From Histoplasma ohiense (Eukaryota > Ascomycota > Eurotiomycetes > Onygenales > Ajellomycetaceae): a stretch of DNA of 64,000 bases. Every line of letters starts with the position of its first letter. Position 1 is the first letter of the stretch. Made by a program: the position numbers and the translations under genes. Positions 10,511 to 21,314 of this stretch are shown here, one piece after another. The notes below the pieces were generated by a model, which saw nothing but the letters and a program-made list of their open reading frames with translations, was not told the origin of the DNA and searched no databases. The stretch lies in the NCBI GenBank assembly GCA_017607445.1, contig JAEVHH010000001.1, positions 7,750,001-7,814,000 on the forward strand, given 5' to 3'.

Positions 10511-11037
10511 TTTTTTTTACATATTTGTTTTTTTATATTTTTGCTAAATTAATTGTATTATTATAATTATCAGAGATTACAAATTTTATTTGATATTTTA
10601 CATTATACAATTCTTTGTTATGAGCATATATTATTGTAGCGATATTATGCTCATGATATATATATATATATATGTATATGTATACTTGTAAGTTGTGTGT
10701 GACTTTATGTTTAGTATCAGTAAACAATGAAAGCTGATAAATTCATACTGTGGAATTGTGATATATTAGAGATAGATAATATGTCTAATGAATCAACTTT
10801 TCAGCACTTACAAATCTTAATAATATCTTCAATATTTTCATTATCATTCTTTTCTATTTGATCATAATGTGTTTTATTTGTTGTTGTTTATAAATATATT
10901 CTACTAGTGTTCTAACCAATTAGAATGGGTTAATGAAAAAGGGGTAAAAAAAAATCCCAATCAAATTGAATCAATTTCTTAACCTTTTTATCCTCAGAAT
11001 TCATTTTACACATAATTTCTTATCATTTATATTCATC
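10511..11037. other. AT-rich spacer without recognised gene
   Basis: Very AT-rich, with an (AT)n run near 10657-10672. No coding pattern, LTR end or terminal inverted repeat was found. It should contain the left end of the hAT element, but I could not find a terminus matching the right one at 15334. Confidence 0.5.
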
Positions 11038-12005
11038 ATGGCAACTTCAGTAATTGCTGAATCAGGGAATTCATCACCTTCTTTAATGGAGGTTCAAGAT
11101 CTTATAGAAATAAGAGTGGATCAAACAATTTATATTGTTTATAAGTTCTCACAAGATGAGCTCTTTCAAGTCTGATGGATGCATACTTCTTTTTTTCTTG
11201 ATGATGAAAAACAACACAATCTATAGAAAGGCCAGCATAGACAACAAGAAGATCTATGGAAAAACTTTCAATAAATTGCTGTGAAGATCACTGAAGAGTC
11301 ATTTCTCTGCTGTAATCATTGCAACTTCATACAAAAACATCCATTCTGGAGTGGACATGGATCAGAAGGAATCACACAACATTTGAAATCTGCTGATTGT
11401 CTACAGCTTAGAGAAAAACATCAGAATATTCATCATGAACTGGTACTTATATCATCTACTCTCATTAATGGTAATGATATTTGGTAACACTTATGTACTA
11501 TTTTACAGGAAAACATGTGAAAATGATGATGAACTGATGTCAATCTTTCAATTTCAACTCTTTCATCAGACAACTTTTGAGAACAACTTCTACATCTATA
11601 TATATCATTGAATCTTCCACTGCATGCTGTCAAAAACTCAGAATTTCAAACTCTACTGCAAATGTTTAATTCACATATTCAAATTCCTCATCAATTCAGT
11701 CTCCACTCTTCTCTGAATACACATTACAACAATGATATGCAACAACTTGAACTTCTGTTGAAGAAACAACAGAAGATATCACTGACAGTGAATGTATGAA
11801 CAAGCATCAACAATCTATTCTTTTTGAGTGCAGTTTGTTATTTTATTGATGAGGATTGGAATTATAAAGAGAAATTGATTGGCTTTGAACAATTGAAGAG
11901 CAGTCATACAGATGAATATATGACTGATGTTCTTATGACAATCATTAAAAATGATTACTGAGATATTTCATCAGATCTTCTTGCAATCACAACAGACAAT
12001 GCAGC

Positions 12006-13559
12006 TAGGCTGGCTGGTGGGACCATGAATTTCATGTTTGGTTTGGTTTGGTTTGGTCCCAGTCCATTTCTTGGCGTGATTTTCAGTGGGACCAGGATCA
12101 GAATGAGAGTGTAAAGTGACTAGAATTATTAGAACATGAGTGAAATGGGACTAATAAATCTTGATATTTCATGTAAAGTGACTGACTATCAAAAATAAGA
12201 ACATGACCTGGGACTGACTATGATTTTGACTGAGGTTTGGTCCCATTCTGATGATTATATAATACATATCTTAGATATCAATCTGATGATATGATTGGTG
12301 GAGATATCGCCCCTATCTAGTGCTGCCAACCTATCTATTGCTGCAAGCTATCCCTCGCTGCTAAGCTATCCCTTGCTGCTAAGCTATCGCCGCTGCCAAT
12401 CTATCTATTGCTGCAAGCTATCCCTCGCTGCTAAGCTATCGCTGCCAATCTATCTATCACTGCCAACCTATCTATCGCTGCTAATCTATCACTGCTGTCA
12501 ATCTATCTATCACTGCTAATCTATCTATTGCTGCTAATCTATCACTGCTGTCAATCTATCCCTCACTGCTAAGCTATCCCTCGCTGCTAAGCTATCACTG
12601 CCAATCTATTGCTGCTAATCTATCGCTGCCAATCTATCTACTGCGGCGAATCTATCTATCACTGCCAATTTATCTACCACTGCCAATCTATCTATCGCTG
12701 CCAATCTATTGCTGCTAATCTATTGCTGCTAATCTATCGCTGCTGCCAATCTATCTATCGCTGCTAATCTATCGCCGCTGCCAATCTATCCCTCGCTGCT
12801 AAGCTATCTCTCACTGCTAAGCTATCCCTCACTGCTAAGCTATCTCTCACTGCTAAGCTATCTATCACTGCTAATCTATCGCTGCCAACCTATCTATCAC
12901 TGCCAATCTATCTATCGCTGCTAATCTATTGCTGCTAATCTATCACTGCTAATCTATCGCTGCCAACCTATCTATCGCTGCCAATTTATCTACCACTGCC
13001 AATCTATCTATTGCTGCTAATCTATTGCTGCTGCCAATCTATCTATCGCTGCTAATCTATTGCTGCTGCTAATCTATCTATCGCTGCTAATCTATCGCTG
13101 CTAATCTATCGCTGCTAATCTATCGCTGCTAATCTATCGCTGCTAATCTATCGCTGCTAATCTATCGCTGCTAATCTATCGCTGCTAATCTATCGCTGCC
13201 AACCTATCTACCGCGGCGAATCTATCTATCACTATCATTACTAGTTCAAAATAGAACTAGAACATAAACACACTAAACTTCTTTTGATAGGTAATGATTT
13301 TTGATAACACTCATAGCATTATATCATCTATATAGGGTAAATCATGGTCCCATTTGGTCCCATTTTAACAAAATGGGACCAAATGGGACCAGAATCAGTA
13401 ATTTATAAGAAGAACATGACCTGGGACTAGATTTATAATATAAACAGTGTAAAGTGACTAATTTAATAAACACTATATGGGACCAGGACTAAGAAATTTG
13501 ATAATGGGACTGGAGAAATATTTAGTCTCAGTCCCATGCATGGTCACACAGCCAGTCTA
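12006..13559. mobile_element. MITE-1: hAT-type non-autonomous element
   Basis: Flanked by an exact 8-bp duplication AATGCAGC (11998-12005 and 13560-13567), the hAT hallmark. Ends are TAGGCTGGCTGG... and the reverse complement of ...GCCAGTCTA. A 280-bp subterminal region contains GGTTTGGTTTGG and GTCCCAGTCC motifs; the middle is a minisatellite. No transposase. The same termini occur at 15334 and in MITE-2, so a matching transposase was active here. Confidence 0.92.
12305..13235. repeat. 14-bp minisatellite inside MITE-1
   Basis: Tandem AATCTATCGCTGCT-like units, nearly pure from about 13080 to 13200 and mixed with longer CTATCTAT variants before that. It retains many CpG (ATCGC), unlike the surrounding sequence. 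A shorter array of the same unit fills MITE-2. Confidence 0.93.
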
Positions 13560-15035
13560 AATGCAGCAAACAACTTGATTATGATACAGAGTCTGAAACA
13601 AAAACTGATATTGTATAGATGGAATGATAAACATGGGCATATTCTCTGTATTGCATATGTTATTCAGCTTGTTGTTCAAGTATTGGTTAAAGGCCTGGAC
13701 ATTGAATCTGAAAACACAGAACTGATCAGTTGTTTTGATGAGAATAATGTTGAAATTGTTACACACATCACATTCTCATCAACCCTTCACAAGGTAATGA
13801 TATTTGATAATGCTTCAGTGAAAATTGATCAATTTGCTAACTATCTCATTATCTTTTTTTAGATTTGTCATATCACCAATGCAATCAGTACTTCTCTCAA
13901 ACAACAACAACAATTTCACAATATTCAAACCACTCACAGCTCAGTTCCTTCTCTTAATATGATACAAGATGTTCAAACACAGTGGAGTTCTACTTATGAG
14001 ATGACAGTTCAAGCACTTCAATTAAAAGATGCTGTGAATCATTGAGTTCAGAATTCTGAGTGAGAGAAAATTCATACTCTGAAACTTTCTGATACAGAGT
14101 GGGCACAGTTAAAATATGTTGTTGAACTGTTGTTTATCTTTTACAAAACAACAAAGACTGTGTCTATTATAGTAACACCAATGATGCAAGCTTCTTGATG
14201 AGTATACAACAGTTTATTTACTCATTTGGAAACACAGATGACTTATATACAAGAAGAATAATTCTGAGATAGAGTTATTTCTGCAGCAATTGAAAGAGTG
14301 TGAGACAAACTTGCAGAATATTATGTGAGAATCAATCAATCATTTGCTGATTACTATGCTGTTGCTGCTGTATTTGATCTCTCTCATCGAATCAATGCAT
14401 ATACTCCTGGGGATTGGATGGTGGAAGAACGACAAATCTATGTTGATATAGCTTGAACATACTACAACAACAACTATCAACAATATGAACAGAATAATAC
14501 TCAAATTGAAGAGTCAATAGAGCATGATTCTTTGATTAGTAACTTTTTTTTTATAATACTCACTGAGATATTGATATTAATCTGTTACTAATATTGATTA
14601 AGGATTTGCACTCATTGATTGCTGCTGAAAATCTGAGCAAACAAAATTCTTGCAACACTGAATTTGACTGCTATCTATATGATGATTCTGTTAATATCAA
14701 AGGAAAATCTATTTTAGATCTGTGGAGGATGATCAGCAGTCAGTATTCAACAGTGGCAATGATGACATGTGATATTCTGACAATTCCATTGACAGAAGTT
14801 GATATGAAGAGAAAGTTTAACTCAAGTTGAGATATTTATCACTATCATCATAATCAATTGTAAGGAGAAACTGTAAAGAAATTGATGATGATTAAGCATG
14901 GAAAAAAAAAAGAAATTGTTGATAAGAATTCTATTGTGACAGAATTCTCTTTCAATGATATAGTGAAGGAAAAAATTGACTGTGATTGTATATAGTATTA
15001 ATGAGCTTGTGAGTGTTATCAATAATCATTATCAA

Positions 15036-15334
15036 TTGTCATGTATTACATAATCATCAGAACAGGACCAAACTTGAGCTAAAATCATGATCAGTCTCAG
15101 ATCACATTCTTGTTTTTCATAGTCAGTCACTTTGCATGGAATAATAAATTTTGTTGATCTCATAATAGTCATGTTAGGTCTAAATCTGATCCTTTTACAC
15201 TTCATTTCTGAAAATTTTGATCTCTTTACACTCCCATTCTGATTCTGGTCCCACTGGAAATCACGCCAAGAAATGGACTGGGACCAAACCAAATCAAACC
15301 AAATGTGAAATTCATGGTCCCACCGGCCAGCCTA
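15036..15334 (-). mobile_element. hAT/MITE terminal region (inverted)
   Basis: This stretch is the reverse complement of the left 280 bp of MITE-1, ending GGTCCCACCGGCCAGCCTA. It lacks the minisatellite. It lies downstream of the transposase and could be the right end of the autonomous hAT element that mobilises the MITEs, or a truncated MITE. The next 8 bases, CACAGAAC, would be its TSD in the C-family LTR that follows; I did not find the other copy. Confidence 0.75.
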
Positions 15335-15548
15335 CACAGAACACATCAGAATTAATAAGGATGGACATAGCACACAGCATCATAGACAGCTGTAGGGCGT
15401 GGTGGTCGCCTATATAATGCTTGCTGATATTCATAGATATTAGAAGATCAGTGATTAGCTTTGAATAATAGAGATTGTTATCTTCTTAACATTTTATATA
15501 CATACTTCACACTACTCTCATAATTACATCTAGAATCATCTCTTACAG
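15335..15548 (+). repeat. Family C LTR fragment
   Basis: Reverse complement of the first about 210 bp of the C LTR (compare 37619-37889), ending CTCTTACA, the complement of TGTAAGAG. It contains TATATAATGC and the self-priming motif AGTGATTAGC. Truncated at the left by the hAT terminal region. CpG persists here (GGGCGTGG, GTCGCC). Confidence 0.85.
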
Positions 15549-15552
15549 ATAG

Positions 15553-17622
15553 TTAGTCATTCATCATCTTCATTAATTCTTATCTTGTAGAAGGCTGCAG
15601 AGATGTCAAGTTTTGTAAATCATTTTGCTTTTTCTATTCATTCAAGTCTTTTATTGATGAGTGGAAGAGAGTATTGATTCTTCTATATAATCTTGTTGAG
15701 TTCTTGATAATCAACACAGAATTGTAAGTCTTCTTCTGATTTCTTCACAAACAGTACAGATGCTGCAGCAGATGAGTTGCTAATATGAATAAAGTCTTTG
15801 TCTAGTAATTCATTGAATGTTTTTTATAGAATGAGGAGCTCATTGTGTGATATACTGTAGAGAGAATCTCAGAGTGATTGCAGATTCTTATTATCTTTCT
15901 TGATAAGTTCAATTATATAATCTATACTACATTCTCAGTGAGAGGGAAGCTTTTCAGCTTCTTTTCTATTCAATACATCTGTGAAATCTTTGTATAATTC
16001 AGATAGTTCTTTGTGCAGTTTCTTGGAATTTTTGAGTTCTAGTTTCTCTAACACTTTTTTGATATCTGCTATGCTAGCAGTGAACACTTGGATGTTCTTC
16101 TTCTCATATACTTGACAGATTAGTAGTTTGTACACTTTCACTGATATCTGAGTGAAATCAGCAGTTCTATTGACATTCTTCTTGTAAACACAGTCATCTT
16201 CTGAGAAAATAAAGCAGTGATTGCATGCATTCAACAAGGTTCCAAATTCTGTGAGCTATGATAGACTGAGCATTAGATTGTACTCAAGGTTTTGTATTTC
16301 ATATGTGTATATATTCTTCTTCTCATGTTCTTCTACATCAATATTAAATCTTATCATGTTGTAGGAGGTGGATTCTCTGAGACTGTCAAATTCACTGAGT
16401 TTATACAGTTTGAAAAAGAGAATACACTGAAGCTTATGCTTCTCAATCAGCTGAATGTCTATAAAAGTATAGTGAAGAAAACCACTGTCTATCATTGCTT
16501 GTACATTGATTAGACTATTTACAATGATAGAGATTATAATTGTATTCACTTATATCTTCTACTTGAATCTTCAGCTAGCTTTCTGCTTCTTGAGCTCTTA
16601 TCTGTATTTTAGAGTAAGAGCTCATCTTTTCCCTGTTGATGCTTGTCCACAGATGACACAGCATTCACATGTATGAGAGATTTACTCAGAATGATCATAT
16701 TCAGATATTAATTTGCAAAGTGCTCTGACTTGTCACAGTGTATGCAGATTTCTCTGATGATTTGATCAGCAGCATTCTTCTCTGAGACATTAGAAACTCT
16801 CAGACAGCTTGCATTCACATATGAAACTCAGTTCATTGATTTTGATTCAGAGATGAGAGATGCTGCAGAGTGATTTGAGATGTATAGATTTGTTCAGCAG
16901 AATTCTCTGCAATTCTGAAGTGCACAGAACTGAGACAGATTGTTATTCAATAGATGAAGATCAGCACAGAATTCACTGTATATTGAGAACTTTGAACACT
17001 CTATACTTTGATTATACAACTGAAAGTTCAAATTCTTGAACAATATGTTGATTTTGATAGTATTGTCTCAGTCTTGCCCATCTGCTTCTAGAAGCTTGTG
17101 ATTGAATTCAGAAAGATAAGTTGTCAATATGACATTCATCTGATAAGTCTGATTAAATCAGTCTAACATCTTGACTTGAAGTGTAGAATTGAGGAAGAGA
17201 GAGTCAAGTTGTTGGAAAACTAGCTCTGATATACACTGATTGTTCTGACAATGACTTATTCACAGTTGAAATTTCACTAACACATTGCCATTCAATCTGT
17301 TATGAATATACCACACTTGATTGAATAGCAAGTCTATTGCTCATTCATTGATGTCCAATTTGGCATTCACTTTTGACTTTCACATGAGGTAGAGTACTAG
17401 ATCTCTCTCATATTTGTCAAGAATTGAAAGCTTCTCTCTTGAGAGCTTTTCATGAGATGTGGATGTAGAAGAAATAGTGAATACAGAAGTGCTCATCTCA
17501 GCAAGTTGTTGTTGCAATTCAGTCATCTGTAGCATCTACTGCTGAAGAATACTTTGTAGATCTAAGTTGTCATCTGCTGTGTTCAGATGTGATGAGTGTT
17601 CATAAAATTGTTTATAGTTCAT
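15553..17622 (-). pseudogene. A2 gag-protease-RT N-terminus
   Basis: Gag starts at the minus-strand ATG at 17622 (MNYKQ). Protease at 16549-16256 has AMIDSGFLHYTFID. The linker to RT (16237-15935) ends LNRKEAEKLPSH, and the RT start runs to 15553. Besides CpG and CpC changes, this copy has additional CpA-to-TpA changes relative to A1 and A4 (GTATTC for GCATTC, TAATTG for TGATTG), suggesting it is older or more heavily mutated. Confidence 0.75.
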
Positions 17623-18011
17623 TTTGATATCTAAAAATATGTAAAAAAAGAAAAGAAATACTTGTAGACATTCAGTTCTCTCACAGATACTATTCACAGT
17701 GTTGCAGTACTAAGCTTTGTCAAGCTTCTTTGTGAATACTATTCACAGTGTTACAGTTTGTAGACACTCAGATCTTGTAGAACACAGTTGATTGTGTCTC
17801 AGACACTTAAACACAACAGTTTATATAACTAACAATAGAGACACTCAGACTCATGAGAGATCTCTTGTAACAACTAGACACTCAGATCTATAAACAACAC
17901 ACTCAGATATAAGAATTGATAACAAAGCACTCAGGCTTTAAATGATGCACTCAGATGTAAGAACTAATAACAAAGTACTCAGATCTTAAACACAGAAAAA
18001 TCAATTCATAA

Positions 18012-18446
18012 TGTAATAGATGTACTTTGATTAACAATTTGATACTATTGTAATTACAGATTACAAATTGATTAAGAAAAGAAAGAGAAAAGAAATCAGA
18101 AGAAAAGATCATACAAAGAGGGTTTTTATAGAGAGAAATTCAGAATGAAAGAATATCAGAAGTCACTTCACAGTGAAGTGCAGAGCAGAAGAATGTTAAG
18201 AGCTATACAGAAGAATTATTAGAAACTATCTAAGCACAGAGTATGAAGCAGAAGAATCATTGAGAGCTACACAGAAGAATTGTTAGAGACTATACAAGTG
18301 CAGAGCACAGAGTAAGAGAATGTTAAGAGCTACACAGAAGAATCATTAGAGACTACACAAGTGCAGAGCACAGAGCGGAAGAACATCGAGGGTTATGCGA
18401 GGTCGCAATGACTGGAGTTGATTGCGTAAGTTAATTGCTAATGAGT
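18012..18446 (-). repeat. A2 5' LTR, main part
   Basis: Starts TGTAATAGATG with AATCAATTCATAA directly before it (the primer site). Contains fewer 63-bp units than A1 or A4. The last about 90 bp (18360-18446) keep CpG (GAGCGGAAG, CATCGAG, TGCGAGGTCGC) right up to the LINE-2 junction. Confidence 0.85.
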
Positions 18447-19787
18447 CAGACACAAACGAGCAAAACCCCGAACGAGCCCATTTCTTCGAATTAGACAACG
18501 CGAGTACCCTCAGTCGATTCCTGCTGCCTTCATCAGTAACTGCTGCAAATTTGGAAAGATTTGATGAAGTTTTGAAAGAGATATTTGATGAATAGTGTTT
18601 TGGCATCTGCTTGGGCGGAGTTTCAACATTTCATCAAATTGCTCCATCAATACTGAGTCAAATCAACTCAGATTTTGATCACAGATAGATCTATCTTATT
18701 TTGATAATCTATTAAAATCTTGTTCAATTTGATCTGCAGTTGCTTGAGTTATTCTTGATTCTTTGTTTGTGAAAACTCTGATTGATTTTTGTGTTCCAAC
18801 GCATCTGTGCCAAGTCCCCCCTGAGTACCTCCCAGCCACACGTGCCTGCCAAGTAACAAAAAGATACCTCGGCACAATTGACTAGTGCATACCCCATCAA
18901 TTCAAATCCATCGTCCCTTGAATCCCTCATCGAATCCCTTTGAATAACCCCTCCATTGATAAGAACATAAGATAAAAGTGGAAATTTCAGTGTTTGAAAG
19001 ATAGCTTGATCCCTGCAAGTAGTTTATATATATATTTATATATATATATTCTATTATAAAGGAAAAAAGTGCAGATTTAGCCTGTTGATTCTTCATTTGC
19101 ATACCCATTTCTTTGGAAACTCAATATTCAACTTATTGGGAGCTATTCAGTAGGATAAAGTGTTTCAATTTGAATGAAAGAGAATTCATTTAGTATTGAA
19201 AGTTTTTGATATTGCAGGAATATAATCTTAAACTGAGAAGGGGCCTAGTTTAAGCAGAGACTTTGACAAGCTTTTTATTAAAGAAAAAGACAAAGTTTGA
19301 AAGAGATAGAGTATTTTCTCTGTTTTAACTCTGAGTTAATAAAACAGAGATCTCTTGCTCAAAAATCCATATTTCTTTTATCTTATTCAAAGGCTGAAGA
19401 GCTTTCATTAATACTGATCAATCTGCTATTATATATCTTTTCTTTTTCAATTGAGCTGCACACTTGTTGTGTGGGGAAATTGCTGAAGTAAAGAATATAA
19501 TCAGCTAGTTTTAACAGCTTCTCTTCAAAAAGCTGAGTATTTTTTATTAGTTTTTCTTTTAAAAACTGACATTTCAATTTTGACTTATTCAAGTTGAAAT
19601 CATTAGTTTCCCCTCTCTTTAATCTTTGTAACCCTCAGTCTGTGAAGATTTAACTGGTTTATCTCTAAAAATCAGTATTAGTTTATTAAGTTCTCTTGAA
19701 AAACTTAATCTAGTTACTATCACTAGTAGGAAAAATAGTTTGAAACACAATCAAATACTTTAAATCTATCAGTATCTATCTATCATA
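18447..19787 (+). promoter_or_regulatory. LINE-2 5' UTR
   Basis: 1.3 kb without a convincing ORF. The first about 500 bp carry many CpG (AAACGAG, CCCGAACGAG, ACAACGCGAG, AGTCGATTCC) and several CC/GG runs, in contrast to the CpG-free 6.5 kb after it. LINE promoters are internal and lie at the 5' end, so this is the likely promoter. The later part is AT-rich and includes a TATATA run near 19027-19049. Confidence 0.6.
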
Positions 19788-21287
19788 ATGATAGAGAAGA
19801 ATGTCTTTTCTGAGGAAATTCCTGAAATTGAATTTCTTAAAAAAAGAAAAAAGAAATATCAAGATCAGATGCAAGAGATTCAAAATCTTGAAAAGGCTGC
19901 TAAATGCTTGAAGAATCAATGTATGGAGGAAAAAGACACTGAAGTACTTCATATATTGCTTATTCAAGCAAGACAACTGAATGAGATTCTCAAGTACAAA
20001 ATGAGGATCTCATCAAAACTTGAAAAGGTATTTGAGATGAAGTCTATGTCTCAAGTTCAGATTCAAAAAGTAGAGCAAAAATCTTATGCTCAAGCAGCAG
20101 CAAATATTGCAACAGAAAACACATCTTCTTTGAAAAAGGAATATGTTCAAGTCTCAAAAACTGCTTCTTCTCTGAGTTCTCAGATCACAGAGAAATCAAG
20201 AAAGGAATTGAAAGAGGAAAAGTTTCTTCAATTAAAAACTCAAAGATTGATTGTTAAAGTCTTTAACAAGGAGATTTTTGAGAAGAAGATGCTGTCAAAT
20301 GCAGGTCTTATTTTTCAACTGAGAAATGAAATGAATCATGCACTGAATTCTATCTCTGAATCCAAGCTACAAAAGTCAGTGATAGCTTCAGTTGAAAGCT
20401 CTTTTCTTGGAAACTCAATTATTCTCACCACTATGCCTGATTTCAATTCCAATTTTCTTATTCAAAATCAGTAGATCTGGGCACCCATAATTGAGTCTCT
20501 TTTAAAAACTGAAATCTCAGTTGAAAAGGATGAGAAATGGGGAAAATTTGTGCTTCATGATATACCAACTGCAATCTTCAATCATGATGATGGGCTGATT
20601 CAGCTGCAACATGAAATTGAAGATATTAATTCAATCAAGTTGAAAAAACTTCCTATCTGGTTGAACAGTTCAGAACAAAGAGAAAATAGACAAAATAGCT
20701 CAGTTCTAATCATAACTGAGACATTTGAACAATCTAAAATCTCATTTGTGAGAATTGCTGGTATGAGAATGAGGACTTATGAGTTCAAAGATACCAGAGA
20801 AAATCTAAAGACTCAAATTCAATGCTCAAACTGTCAAAAATATGGTCACTTTGCAAATCTATGTAAAAGAAATGTAAAGTGTCAGATTTGTGCACAATCT
20901 CATAGAACATCTGAGCATAATTGTCATCTTTGTTTGAAAAAGGGAACTCTGTGTGAGCATTCTAAATCTATTGCAAAGTGTGCCAATTGTAAAGAGCCCC
21001 ACTTTGCAAATTCAAAAGAATGTGTATTTGCTCCCAAATCAGAAAAGTCATCAGTACAGATGAATAACTCAGTCTCTACTAATGTAAATGATAGCAATAA
21101 ACAAAAAAGAAGAAATTCTCAACTCTCTGAGTCTGCTATCTGTGAATCTTCTGCAAAGCAAAAAATTAGATCACAGAAGTCACCAAGAACCTCTGTTCAA
21201 ACAAAGATAAGAGATACACATATGCAGGATATGATAGCAGTTGAAGTTGTGAATAATAGATTCAGTCTATTATCTGACTCTGAATAA
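19788..21287 (+). pseudogene. LINE-2 ORF1: coiled-coil and CCHC RNA-binding protein
   Basis: A 500-codon frame with one in-frame TAG at 20472. The N-terminal third is Lys/Glu-rich and coiled-coil-like. The C-terminal half has three zinc knuckles: CSNCQKYGHFANLC, CQICAQSHRTSEHNC and CANCKEPHFANSKEC (about 20825-21010). ORF1 proteins of this class bind LINE RNA to form the RNP. It ends with TAA 27 nt before ORF2, in the same frame. Arg codons are AGA/AGG only. The TAG may be a single loss-of-function change from CAG or TGG. Confidence 0.88.
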
Positions 21288-21314
21288 AAAGAAACACTTG
21301 TTAATATTTGTGTA

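Larger units (their letters stand above)
11038..14880 (+). pseudogene. hAT-superfamily transposase pseudogene, split by MITE-1
   Basis: A BED-type zinc finger lies near 11300-11400 (CCNHCNF, then HLKSADC). The catalytic core reads YFIDEDWNYKEKLIGFEQL, SSHTDEY and AITTDNA, the conserved hAT DDE region, cut by MITE-1 at 12006 and resuming at 13568 with NNLIMIQ. The C-terminal dimerisation domain at about 14620-14840 has ILDLWRM, CDILTIPLTEVDMKRKFNSS and a TGA in place of the usual Arg. Likely introns: 11471-11508, 13794-13861 and about 14537-14602, with GT donors and GCTAAC or TACTAAT branch points. Many TGA codons make it inactive. The start at 11038 is the first ATG of the frame. Confidence 0.85.

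Noticed and set aside
12305..13235. CRISPR-like array
   Set aside because: Units are 14 bp, directly tandem with no unique spacers, and lie within a hAT-type MITE in a eukaryotic genome; it is a minisatellite.
18012..18025. tRNA-derived primer-binding site for family A
   Set aside because: No TGG start and no match I recognise to a tRNA 3' end; the perfect complement within the LTR is a better explanation.
19021..19050. TATATA run as LINE-2 promoter
   Set aside because: It lies almost 600 bp inside the element; internal LINE promoters must specify a start at the first base, so this AT run is more likely simple sequence.
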